A DNA stretch of 38,666 bases from Streptomyces somaliensis DSM 40738 (GTDB lineage Bacteria; Actinomycetota; Actinomycetes; Streptomycetales; Streptomycetaceae): positions 1 to 38,666 of the forward strand of contig JAAXOU010000013.1 in the NCBI GenBank assembly GCA_012396115.1, read 5' to 3'. Below are positions 6,801 to 14,369 of the stretch, piece after piece. A program made the translations under genes and the position numbers. Position 1 is the first letter of the stretch; each line of letters opens with the position of its first letter. The notes below the pieces were generated by a model that ran no database searches, was not told where the DNA came from, and worked only from the letters and a program-made list of their open reading frames with translations.

Positions 6801-8026
6801 TTCCTGCGCGTCCTGAGCAGCCTGCCCGGCCGGTCGCCCGCCGACTCCGGGGCCTTGACGAGGCCGAGTTCGCCGGCGAGCGCCCACAGGGCCTGCTTGA
6901 CGGCCGACCTGGGGTCCAGTTCGTGCATGCGGCCCGCGTCGACGGCCGACTGGAGCTCCTTGAAAGCGGCGGGGACGCTGGTGCGGGCGACGCGGGTGCC
7001 GGTGATCCTCTCGACGAGGGCGGGCTGGATCTCCGTGTGGCGGGTGTGGCGGTTGACGACGGCCGTGGTGTCCTCGGCCTTGCGGATCTGGAGCCGGTCC
7101 CAGAGGCGGACCGTGCGCTTGGCGGCGCGGACCGCGACGACGTCGGGGGTGAGGACGAGGAGGGCCGTGTCGGCCATCTCGACGGCGGCGGCGTTCGCGG
7201 AGTCCATCTTCGTGCCGCAGTCGACGACGACGACCTCGTGGCGGTGGCGCAGGGCGCTGACGATCTGGCGGGCGGACCGGTCGGTGACCTCCTCGCCGCG
7301 TTCGCCGTCGGCGGGGGCGAGGAGCAGGGAGAGGCCGGTCGGGTGGGTGTAGAGGGCGTCCTGCAGGACGCGGGGGGTGATGTCCTCGATGGCGGCGAGG
7401 TCGGCGGCGGAGCGGCGGAACTGCACGTCCAGGTAGGAGGCGACGTCGCCGGACTGGAGGTCGAAGTCGGCCAGGGCGGTGCTGCGGCCGGAGGCGCGGG
7501 CGGCGAGGGCGAGTTGGACGGCGGTGACGGTGGTGCCGACGCCGCCCTTGGCGCCGCTGACGGTGACGACGGTGCCGCCCGGCCCGTCGGGGGCGTCGCC
7601 GGACCGGCCGAGGTGGCGGCGGACGCCGGCGGCCCAGGCGGCGGCGGACTGGACGCGCTGGGCGAGCTCCTCGTACGCGAGGGGGAGGCCGACCAGGCCG
7701 CGGGCGCCGGAGTCCATGGCGGCCGAGTACAGGCCGGGGCTGGTGTCGGCGGTGACGAGGACGACGCCGACGGCGGGGAAGCGGAGGGCGACCTCGCGGA
7801 TCAGGTCGAGGGCGGGGACGGGGCCGATCCGCTCGTGGACGAGGACGACCTCGGGGAGGCCGTCGACGGACTCGGCGGCCGCCCGGGCGAGGGCGTCGAC
7901 GAGGGTGGTGGAGTCGCCGGCCGGTGCGGGGGCGGCCTGCTCGACGTCGGGGAGCTGGCCGAGCAGGGTGGTGAGGGCGCGGGCGGCGTCGGGGTCGCCG
8001 GCGGCCGCGAGGACGCGAACGGTCAT
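6797..8026 (-). CDS. cpaE: CpaE/TadZ-like MinD/ParA-type ATPase
   Basis: A 409-residue protein with two parts. Residues 1-125 resemble a degenerate response-regulator receiver domain (VRVLAAAGDPDAARAL; VVLVTADTSPGLYSAAMDSGARG). Residues 150-390 form a MinD/ParA-like ATPase with the deviant Walker A SGAKGGVGTT (157-166), the DFDLQSGD switch and a VVVVDCG segment. In Tad systems this protein directs the location of pilus assembly. It follows cpaB by 16 nt and overlaps the next gene by 4 nt. Confidence 0.92.
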   Translation of the reverse strand: MTVRVLAAAGDPDAARALTTLLGQLPDVEQAAPAPAGDSTTLVDALARAAAESVDGLPEVVLVHERIGPVPALDLIREVALRFPAVGVVLVTADTSPGLYSAAMDSGARGLVGLPLAYEELAQRVQSAAAWAAGVRRHLGRSGDAPDGPGGTVVTVSGAKGGVGTTVTAVQLALAARASGRSTALADFDLQSGDVASYLDVQFRRSAADLAAIEDITPRVLQDALYTHPTGLSLLLAPADGERGEEVTDRSARQIVSALRHRHEVVVVDCGTKMDSANAAAVEMADTALLVLTPDVVAVRAAKRTVRLWDRLQIRKAEDTTAVVNRHTRHTEIQPALVERITGTRVARTSVPAAFKELQSAVDAGRMHELDPRSAVKQALWALAGELGLVKAPESAGDRPGRLLRTRRK

Positions 8027-8042
8027 CGTGCGGTCCGCCCCC

Positions 8043-8768
8043 TCACTTGTTCTTGTCTTCGTCGAGCGTGTACGTCGAGTCGCCGGGCTTCAGGGCGGCG
8101 GGGCCGTCCTTCGGCAGCAGGGCGAGGCGCACGTGCTCGGCGAACGACTCGGCGTAGGCGACGCGCTGGGCGTCGGCGGTGGTGAGGGCGAAGGTGATCG
8201 GTACGGCCTCGCGGGCGCCGCCGGCCGTGCCGCGGTCGCTCCCGCGCTGGTCGAGGGGGGTGAGCTTGCCGACGTCGAGGACGCGGGCGCCGGCGACGAT
8301 GAGCCGGGACTCGGCGACGGCGTTCCTGCCGCGGCCCTCGTCGTCGAAGGTGGCGAAGATGTTCACCCGCGCCCCGGCGGTGATCTTGCCGGCGACGCCG
8401 GTGGAGGCGTCGATCATGATGGCGATCTCCTGCTCCCCGCTCGCGAGGGCGGGCCGGTCGGCGACCATGTCGCGCTGGAGCAGGGAGCCCTTCCTGAGGT
8501 CCGAGACGGCGATCTTGCCCCGGACGGCGGAGAGGTCCCTGACGGCGTTGGCGGACAGCCACCGCTCGGGCATGGTGATCTTCTCGAACTGGCCGGGCCC
8601 CAGGGGCGCGTAGGCCGGTACGTCCGCCTTGACGCGGTACGCCGCGACCTCCGGTCCGACCTTCGCCTGGACGTCGCCGACGATGGCGACGACGCCGGCG
8701 AACGCGCCGAGGGCGCACAGGACGGACAGGGCGAGCAGGATGACGCCGCGGCGCTGACGTGCGTTCAT
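8043..8768 (-). CDS. cpaB: CpaB/RcpC-like SAF-domain pilus protein
   Basis: A 241-residue protein from the ATG at 8766-8768. The open frame continues upstream, but that part is a Pro/Ser-rich shadow of the neighbouring gene. An N-terminal membrane anchor (GVILLALSVLCALGAFAGVVAIVG) is followed by a SAF domain (about 45-110, VKADVPAYAPLGPGQF and VRGKIAVSDLRKGSLL). The RcpC/CpaB domain (ASGEQEIAIMIDASTGVAGKITAGARVNIFATF) comes next. In Gram-negatives it acts with the secretin; in a monoderm it probably stabilises the assembly complex at the membrane/wall interface. Confidence 0.85.
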   Translation of the reverse strand: MNARQRRGVILLALSVLCALGAFAGVVAIVGDVQAKVGPEVAAYRVKADVPAYAPLGPGQFEKITMPERWLSANAVRDLSAVRGKIAVSDLRKGSLLQRDMVADRPALASGEQEIAIMIDASTGVAGKITAGARVNIFATFDDEGRGRNAVAESRLIVAGARVLDVGKLTPLDQRGSDRGTAGGAREAVPITFALTTADAQRVAYAESFAEHVRLALLPKDGPAALKPGDSTYTLDEDKNK

Positions 8769-8838
8769 GGGCGGGAGGACCTCGTGGGGTGGCGGGCGGG
8801 GAGGGGACGGGGACGCCGGGGCGGGGCGCCGGGACGGG

Positions 8839-9759
8839 TCACGACGCGTGCCGCATCGGCGTGCCCGGGTGCGGGGCGGCGAGGTCGCCGCCGGGCCCGG
8901 GCGCCGGGGGCGGGGCGAGCGGGGCGGCGCAGAAGCCGCACCGGTCGCCGAGGAGTTCGACGCCGCACCAGGCGCAGGTCTCGCGGCGCACGGAGGACAC
9001 GAGCTGGTGCAGTACGGGCAGGTCGGGCAGGTACGCGGCGAACTCCACGAGCTTGGCCGTGCCCCACCAGGCAGCGGAGGCGGCGGGCCGCGGGACCTCG
9101 TCGACGCCCTGGACGCGCCAGGCGGGGGCGAGGGTGCCGGTGACCCAGTCGGCGGCGAGCTGGCCGCGGGCGACGGCCATGCGGGTGGCGAACCCGGGCC
9201 CGGGGAACGGGTCGCCGCCCTGGGAGCCGAGGCGGACGAGGCGGGGCTCCGGGCCGGCGAGGACGGCGAACTGGGTGCCGGGCACCCAGGACTTGGCGTG
9301 CGCCTTGAGGGTGACGGGGACGCGGTCGAGGCGGGCGACGGAGTTGAGCACGGCGCCGGCGTGGACGTAGTGGGCGAGGAGCCGGGCGGCGGTGGCGAGG
9401 ACGCCGGGGCCGAAGTCGCAGGCGGACAGCTGGCGGAGCTGGCGGGCGAGGACGGCGACGCCGAGCGGCGGCAGGTCCAGCGGCAGCAGGGCGATGCGGT
9501 CGCTCTCCAGCAGGGCGCGCACGGTGTGCAGGCGGTGCACGTGGGCGGTGGGAGTGGAGGACGGGTAGAGGGCGACGAGGTGCCCGTACCGCTCCACGAG
9601 GGCCTGGGTGTCGGCGAGGGCGGCGGCCAGGGACTGGGCGTCGGGCGGGGGGAGCACGACGGCGCCGGGGGTGTGGGGGTCGGACGGTGGTAGCACCAGG
9701 TCGGCGCTGGTGACGGCAATCGCGGTCGGCACGCTGGTTCCCCGTTCGGTTCCGGTCAC
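8839..9759 (-). CDS. Conserved zinc-ribbon protein heading the tad operon
   Basis: A 306-residue protein that I cannot assign to a named family. The first 250 residues are mixed alpha/beta without signal peptide or membrane helix. The C-terminus has two CxxC pairs (Cys262, 265, 274 and 277; CAWC and CGFC), a typical small zinc ribbon, followed by a Pro/Gly-rich tail. It lies 70 nt upstream of cpaB in the same direction, so it is probably the first gene of the pilus operon. Two GTG starts are possible: 9759, used here, and 9732. The position suggests a cytoplasmic accessory or regulator of pilus assembly; this is inference only. Confidence 0.75.
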   Translation of the reverse strand: MTGTERGTSVPTAIAVTSADLVLPPSDPHTPGAVVLPPPDAQSLAAALADTQALVERYGHLVALYPSSTPTAHVHRLHTVRALLESDRIALLPLDLPPLGVAVLARQLRQLSACDFGPGVLATAARLLAHYVHAGAVLNSVARLDRVPVTLKAHAKSWVPGTQFAVLAGPEPRLVRLGSQGGDPFPGPGFATRMAVARGQLAADWVTGTLAPAWRVQGVDEVPRPAASAAWWGTAKLVEFAAYLPDLPVLHQLVSSVRRETCAWCGVELLGDRCGFCAAPLAPPPAPGPGGDLAAPHPGTPMRHAS

Positions 9760-9772
9760 CGGTGTTCCCGGC

Positions 9773-9793
9773 GTGTCGCGGGGCCCGCGACAC
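9773..9793. promoter_or_regulatory. 21-bp perfect palindrome upstream of the tad operon
   Basis: GTGTCGCGGG (9773-9782) and CCCGCGACAC (9784-9793) form a perfect 10-bp inverted repeat around a single central base. It ends 14 bp before the GTG at 9759 on the minus strand. A GATAAAGT-like minus-strand element lies further upstream, near 9820. The near-perfect symmetry and promoter-proximal position suit an operator for a dimeric repressor of the pilus operon, although it could also fold in the mRNA leader. Confidence 0.45.
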
Positions 9794-9905
9794 CTTTCGC
9801 TCCGTGTGTGCTCCTGACCCGCACTTTATCGGCGGGAACGGGAGCGGAGAACCGCTTTGGGACTCCTCATGACAGATCACACGATCCCCATAAGCCGCCA
9901 AATCC

Positions 9906-9928
9906 GCCCAATCGCCTACGAATTGGGC
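9906..9928 (-). terminator. Hairpin after the Nramp-like gene
   Basis: GCCCAAT (9906-9912) and ATTGGGC (9922-9928) form a perfect 7-bp stem with a 9-nt loop, starting 32 nt past the Nramp-like stop codon. A second GC-only stem (GCCGCC with GGCGGC, near 9934-9949) lies between it and the gene. Both would separate this transcript from the tad operon, which runs in the same direction. Confidence 0.4.
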
Positions 9929-9959
9929 AGCGCGCCGCCCCGCGGCGGCTGCGGCGCCC

Positions 9960-11273
9960 TCACCACGGCAGGTCGCGCACCTGCTGGACGCAGAGCACCA
10001 GGAACAGCACCCCGGCCGCGCCCAGCATCGCGTTGGCGAGCCACCCGTTGCGCCAGCCGCGGGGGGTGCGGGAGGAGTTGAGCAGCCACAGCAGGGTCAG
10101 GGCGAGGAACGGCATGAAGAAGGCGCCGACCACGCCGTAGACGACGACCAGGAAGAACGGCTGGTCCAGGAAGAGCAGCGCCATCGGCGGGAAGGTCAGC
10201 CACAGCAGGTACGCGCGGAACGGCGCCGACCGCTCCGCCGGCACCGCCGCCTCCCCCGGCGCCGCGGGGGCGCCGCCGCGGCCCCGGAGGCGGGTGACGA
10301 AGTCCGCGAACAACAGGCTCACGCCGTGCCACACGCCGATCAGCGAGGTGACGGAGGTGGCGAAGAACCCGACGAGGAACAGCTTCGCCGTGGCCGTCCC
10401 GTACCGCTCCTCCAGCAGCCCGCCGAGGTCGACCAGGCCCCTGTCGCCCTGGGCGAGGACGATGCCCGAGGTGTGCAGCAGCTCGGCGCCCACGATCAGC
10501 ATGGCCACGACGAAGATCCCGGTCGTCGCGTACGCGACCCGGTTGTCCAGCCGCATCACCCGCATCCAGCCGGTGTCCCGCCACCCCTTGGCGTTGACCC
10601 AGTAGCCGTACGCGGCGAGGGTGATCGTGCCGCCGACCCCGCCGACCAGGCCCAGGGTGTAGAGGAGCGAGCCGTCCGGGAGGGCCGGGACCAGGCCGGC
10701 GGGGAGGTCTCCGAGGTTCGGGGCGACCCGTACCGCCAGGTAGACGGTGACCAGGAACATCACGCCGACGAGGGCCGTCATGACCTTCTCGAAGACGGCG
10801 TACCGGTTGAACCAGACGAACAGCAGCCCGCCCACCCCGCACAGGACCGCCCACCACTTCAGGCCCATGACGCCGGGGAACAGCGCGGCCAGCGGCAGGG
10901 CCGTGGAGGACATGGCGGCGGCGCCGTAGACGAAGCCCCACACGGCGACGTAGCCGGTGAAGTAGACGGTCGTCCACGGGCCCAGGGAGCGCCAGCCGTC
11001 GAGGAGGGTGCGGCCGGTGGCCAGGTGCCAGCGGCCGGCGGCCTCGGCGAGGGAGATCTTGATCAGGCAGCCGAGGACGGCCGCCCACAGGAGGGTGTAG
11101 CCGTACTTGCCGCCGGCGACGAGCGTGGCGACCAGGTCACCGGCGCCGACGCCGGTCGCGGCCACCACGATGCCGGGGCCGACGTGCCGCCAGCTCGGTC
11201 GGCGCGGTACGGGCGAGGGCGCCCCGCCCCCGCCGCGCGCCGCGCCGTGAGCGGTGTCCGCGGTGTCCGCCAT
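9960..11273 (-). CDS. Nramp-family transporter with atypical metal-site motifs
   Basis: A 437-residue integral membrane protein with about 11 hydrophobic helices and the general Nramp layout, beginning WRHVGPGIVVAATGVGAGDLVATLVAGG. Canonical Nramp metal transporters have Asp-Pro-Gly-Asn in helix 1 and Met-Pro-His in helix 6. Here helix 1 reads GVGAGDL, and the helix 6 region (GGTITLAAYGYWVNAKGW) has Tyr/Trp instead. It belongs to a divergent branch whose substrate cannot be assumed to be Mn or Fe. It is transcribed divergently from the M14 carboxypeptidase gene; the ATG is preceded by a GGAAGGGG about 10 nt upstream. Confidence 0.85.
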   Translation of the reverse strand: MADTADTAHGAARGGGGAPSPVPRRPSWRHVGPGIVVAATGVGAGDLVATLVAGGKYGYTLLWAAVLGCLIKISLAEAAGRWHLATGRTLLDGWRSLGPWTTVYFTGYVAVWGFVYGAAAMSSTALPLAALFPGVMGLKWWAVLCGVGGLLFVWFNRYAVFEKVMTALVGVMFLVTVYLAVRVAPNLGDLPAGLVPALPDGSLLYTLGLVGGVGGTITLAAYGYWVNAKGWRDTGWMRVMRLDNRVAYATTGIFVVAMLIVGAELLHTSGIVLAQGDRGLVDLGGLLEERYGTATAKLFLVGFFATSVTSLIGVWHGVSLLFADFVTRLRGRGGAPAAPGEAAVPAERSAPFRAYLLWLTFPPMALLFLDQPFFLVVVYGVVGAFFMPFLALTLLWLLNSSRTPRGWRNGWLANAMLGAAGVLFLVLCVQQVRDLPW

Positions 11274-11320
11274 GAGCCGTCGGCCCCTTCCGTCTCGCCA
11301 GTGGTGCGCACGTCACCCAA

Positions 11321-11339
11321 GCGTCCGCCGTGCGGACGC
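11321..11339. promoter_or_regulatory. Inverted repeat in the divergent Nramp/M14 intergenic region
   Basis: GCGTCCGC (11321-11328) and GCGGACGC (11332-11339) form a perfect 8-bp inverted repeat with a 3-nt centre. It lies 48 bp upstream of the Nramp-like ATG and about 50 bp upstream of the M14 -35 hexamer. A shared operator for the divergent pair is possible; a hairpin in the Nramp leader is the alternative. Confidence 0.35.
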
Positions 11340-11390
11340 GCAAGGGCACATGCCGGAGCGGCCCTTTCCGGCCACGACCGGAGTTCCTCC

Positions 11391-11419
11391 TTGACGCATG
11401 CATGACACCGCACCATTCT
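11391..11419 (+). promoter_or_regulatory. Promoter of the M14 carboxypeptidase gene
   Basis: A -35-like TTGACG (11391-11396) is followed after exactly 17 bp by a -10-like CATTCT (11414-11419), a reasonable match to a housekeeping (HrdB-type) promoter. The predicted transcript start is about 40 nt before the ATG at 11465, which has its own ribosome site (CAGGAG). Confidence 0.55.
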
Positions 11420-11464
11420 GCGACGCACGGGGTCACCCACCCCGCCCCCCACTCAGGAGACAGC

Positions 11465-12808
11465 ATGCGACTACGCATACCCGGTGGACGGTCCGTCACC
11501 CTCGCGGCCGTCCTCGCGCTCGCGGTCGTGGCGCCGCTCACCGCCACCGCGGACACCCCCGACGCGGCTCCCGCCTCCTCCGCGGCCCCGGCCGCCGACG
11601 AGGTCGTCCGCCAGTACCGGATCCACGGCCCCTCCACCCCCGCCGAGCGGACGGCCGTCGCCGCCACCGGAGCCTCCGTCGACGAGGTGGACGAGCGTGC
11701 GGTCGTCGTCAGCGCCGACTCCGCGCAGGTCCGCCGCCTGCGCGCGCTCGGCCACCGCCTGGAGGCGCTGCCCGACCCCGGCGCCCGCATCGACCGCGGC
11801 ACCGTCAAGCCGATGGACTTCCCGTCCGCGGACTCCCGCTACCACAACTACGCGGAGATGACGGCCGAGATCAACCAGCGGCTCCAGCAGTACCCGAACA
11901 TCATGAGCAAGCGGGTGATCGGCAAGTCGTACCAGGGCCGCGACATCGTCGCCATCAAGATCAGCGACAACGTGGCGACGGACGAGGCCGAGCCCGAGGT
12001 GCTGCTCACCCACCACCAGCACGCCCGCGAGCACCTCACGGTCGAGCAGGCCCTCTACCTGCTGCGCGAGTTCGGCGCCGGGTACGGTTCCGACTCCCGG
12101 ATCACCAACGCCGTCAACGGCCGCGAGATCTGGATCCTGCCCGACCTCAACCCGGACGGCGGCGAGTACGACATCGCCAGCGGCACCTACCGCAGCTGGC
12201 GCAAGAACCGGCAGCCCAACGCCGGCTCCTCCTACGTCGGCACCGACATGAACCGCAACTGGGCCTACAAGTGGGGCTGCTGCAACGGTTCCTCCGGCTC
12301 CAAGAGCTCCGACACCTACCGTGGTTCGGCCCCCGAGTCCACGCCCGAGGTGAAGGTCGTCGCCAACTTCGTCCGCTCCCGCGTCGTCGGCGGGAAGCAG
12401 CAGATCCGGGCGGCGATCGACTTCCACACCTACGGCGAGCTGGTCCTGTGGCCGTTCGGCTGGACGTACTCCGACACCGCGCCCGGCATGACCCAGGACG
12501 ACCGGGACGCCTTCGCCGCCGTCGGCCGCAAGATGGGCGCCAGCAACGGCTACGCCGCCGAGCAGTCCAGCGACCTGTACATCACGGACGGGTCGATCGA
12601 CGACTGGCTCTGGGGTGACCAGCGCATCTTCGGCTACACCTTCGAGATGTACCCGGGCAGCTCCTCCGGTGGCGGTTTCTACCCGCCCGACGAGGTGATC
12701 GAGCGCGAGACCGCGCGCAACCGCGACGCGGTGCTCCAGCTGGTGGAGAACGCCGACTGCATGTACCGGGCGATCGGCAAGCAGCAGCAGTACTGCCCGG
12801 CCACCTGA
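11465..12808 (+). CDS. Secreted M14-family zinc carboxypeptidase
   Basis: A 447-residue exoenzyme. A signal peptide (residues 1-29, ending TATA) and a pro-region (to about 115) precede a peptidase M14 domain. Zinc ligands are visible: His186 and Glu189 in HxxE (HARE) and His321 in DFHTYGE; the catalytic Glu is Glu394 in FEMYP. The substrate-binding segment NRNWAYKWG is also typical. It removes C-terminal residues from peptides outside the cell. The ATG at 11465 follows CAGGAG; the in-frame extension to 11330 lacks coding character. Its C-terminus has Cys residues that probably form a disulfide (NADC...QQYC). A perfect 17-bp hairpin follows. Confidence 0.93.
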   Translation: MRLRIPGGRSVTLAAVLALAVVAPLTATADTPDAAPASSAAPAADEVVRQYRIHGPSTPAERTAVAATGASVDEVDERAVVVSADSAQVRRLRALGHRLEALPDPGARIDRGTVKPMDFPSADSRYHNYAEMTAEINQRLQQYPNIMSKRVIGKSYQGRDIVAIKISDNVATDEAEPEVLLTHHQHAREHLTVEQALYLLREFGAGYGSDSRITNAVNGREIWILPDLNPDGGEYDIASGTYRSWRKNRQPNAGSSYVGTDMNRNWAYKWGCCNGSSGSKSSDTYRGSAPESTPEVKVVANFVRSRVVGGKQQIRAAIDFHTYGELVLWPFGWTYSDTAPGMTQDDRDAFAAVGRKMGASNGYAAEQSSDLYITDGSIDDWLWGDQRIFGYTFEMYPGSSSGGGFYPPDEVIERETARNRDAVLQLVENADCMYRAIGKQQQYCPAT

Positions 12809-12853
12809 GCCGCCGGGCCCGCCCTCCCCGCGGGGGCGCCCGACCGCACCCGT

Positions 12854-12891
12854 CCTCCGCGGCGGCACGGCCCCCCGTGCCGCCGCGGAGG
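12854..12891 (+). terminator. Perfect 17-bp hairpin after the M14 gene
   Basis: A perfect 17-bp inverted repeat (12854-12870 with 12875-12891) and a CCCC loop begin 45 nt past the carboxypeptidase stop codon. No T-run follows. The exact pairing over 17 bp makes this one of the clearest terminator candidates in the window. Confidence 0.75.
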
Positions 12892-12941
12892 CGTGCCGGG
12901 CGGCGGAAGGGGGCCGGCCGGCCCGGCCGGGCCGCCGGTCC

Positions 12942-12966
12942 GGTGTCCGCCCCGGTGTTGGACACC
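12942..12966. promoter_or_regulatory. Inverted repeat upstream of the PLP enzyme gene
   Basis: GGTGTCC (12942-12948) and GGACACC (12960-12966) form a perfect inverted repeat with arms one to two helical turns apart. The right arm overlaps a TTGGAC (12958-12963) that could serve as a -35 element for the gene starting at 13022. This geometry suits a repressor operator; it is unproven. Confidence 0.4.
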
Positions 12967-13021
12967 GCCGGGCGGGGTGCGCGACGATCTGCCCACCGGG
13001 TTACGAGGAGAGGGGGGCCCG

Positions 13022-14317
13022 ATGGCCGCCGGACAGCCGGGGGAACCCGACGCGCTCACCGCTCGGCTCGCGGACGAGCGGGTCGACCACCGGTTCAAGG
13101 GCCTGCCGCCGGACGCGGACGGCCTGACCGTCGGCGAACTCGCCGCCCAGCGGCGCACCGTCTTCGCCGGCGGCTTCACCACGCCGCTCCTGACGCTGTC
13201 CGCCGAGGCCCTGGAGCACAACCTGGCGCTGCTGGGGGCGTACTCCGAACGCCACGGCCTGGCGTTCGCCCCGCACGGCAAGACGACGATGGCGCCGGGG
13301 CTGTTCGCCCGGCAGCTGGCGCACGGCGCCTGGGGCGTCACGGTGGCGGTCCCGCACCAGGCCCGGGTGTGCCGGGCCTTCGGGGTGCGGCGGGTCTTCC
13401 TGGCGAACGAGCTGGTCGACGCGGCCGCCCTGCGCTGGGTCGCCGGGCAGCTCGCGGACGACCCCGGCTTCCGCTTCGTCTGCTACGTCGACTCGCCGCG
13501 CGGCGTGGAGCTGATGGAGGAGGCTCTGGCCGGGTCCGCGCGGCCGGTGGACGTGGTGGTCGAACTCGCGGCGGGCGAGGGCGCCCGGACCGGGGTGCGG
13601 ACGGACGCGGCGGCCCTGGAGGTCGCCGGCGCGGCGGCGCGGGCGAAATCGCTGCGGCTGGTCGGCGTCGCCGGGTACGAGGCGCAGGTGCCGGACGCCT
13701 CCCCGTCGACCGTGCGGGCGTGGCTGCGGCGGCTCGTCGCGCTGACGGCGGAGCTGGACGCGGCGGGGCTGTTCGCGGACGCGGGCGAGATCGTCCTCAG
13801 CGCGGGCGGCAGCGAGTGGTTCGACGCGGTCGCGGACGTGTTCGCGCGGGTGCCGGAGCTGTCGGCGCCGGTGCTGAAGCTCCTGCGGTCGGGGGCGTAC
13901 GTCTCCCACGACCACGGGCACTACGAGCGGCTGACGCCGTTCAACCGCGTCCCGGAGGAGGGCGCGCTGGAGCCGGCGTTCCGGCTGTGGGCACAGGTCG
14001 TCTCCCGGCCCACGCGGGAGGAGGCGTTCCTCAACGCGGGCAAGCGGGACGTCTCGTACGACCTGGGGCTGCCCGTGCCGCACCTGGTGCGGTCCGGCCG
14101 GGACGGCGCGGTCCGCCCCGCGGAGGGGATGGCGGTGACGGCGCTGTCGGACCAGCACGCCTGGCTGCGGACGGACCCGCGGGGCACCGGGCTGGAGGTC
14201 GGCGACTGGGTGGCGCTGGGGCTGGCGCACCCGTGCACGGTGTTCGAGAAGTGGCCGCTGATCCCGCTGGTGGAGGCGGACGGGACGGCCGTCGACTACG
14301 TCCGCACGTTCTTCTGA
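13022..14317 (+). CDS. PLP-dependent D-threonine aldolase/D-serine dehydratase-like enzyme
   Basis: A 431-residue fold-type III PLP enzyme of the DSD1/D-threonine aldolase group (alanine racemase-like barrel). The PLP lysine is Lys87 in APHGKTTMAP. The C-terminal metal site of this group is visible as His403 and Cys405 in GLAHPCTVFEKWP. It should act on a D-hydroxyamino acid such as D-serine or D-threonine; the exact substrate cannot be read from sequence, and annotation pipelines often call such proteins amino acid deaminase. The ATG follows an excellent GAGGAGAGGGGG; the open frame upstream to 12893 runs through the terminator and is not coding. It is convergent with the mannosyltransferase gene. 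Confidence 0.88.
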   Translation: MAAGQPGEPDALTARLADERVDHRFKGLPPDADGLTVGELAAQRRTVFAGGFTTPLLTLSAEALEHNLALLGAYSERHGLAFAPHGKTTMAPGLFARQLAHGAWGVTVAVPHQARVCRAFGVRRVFLANELVDAAALRWVAGQLADDPGFRFVCYVDSPRGVELMEEALAGSARPVDVVVELAAGEGARTGVRTDAAALEVAGAAARAKSLRLVGVAGYEAQVPDASPSTVRAWLRRLVALTAELDAAGLFADAGEIVLSAGGSEWFDAVADVFARVPELSAPVLKLLRSGAYVSHDHGHYERLTPFNRVPEEGALEPAFRLWAQVVSRPTREEAFLNAGKRDVSYDLGLPVPHLVRSGRDGAVRPAEGMAVTALSDQHAWLRTDPRGTGLEVGDWVALGLAHPCTVFEKWPLIPLVEADGTAVDYVRTFF

Positions 14318-14331
14318 GCCCCGGCCCTCCG

Positions 14332-14358
14332 GGGCGGGGCCCCCGGTGGGCCCCGCCC
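14332..14358. terminator. Bidirectional hairpin between convergent genes
   Basis: GGGCGGGGCCC (14332-14342) and GGGCCCCGCCC (14348-14358) form a perfect 11-bp stem with a 5-nt loop. It lies between the plus-strand PLP enzyme (stop at 14317) and the minus-strand mannosyltransferase (stop at 14370), so it can serve both. Confidence 0.65.
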
Positions 14359-14369
14359 TCCGCAAGGGG

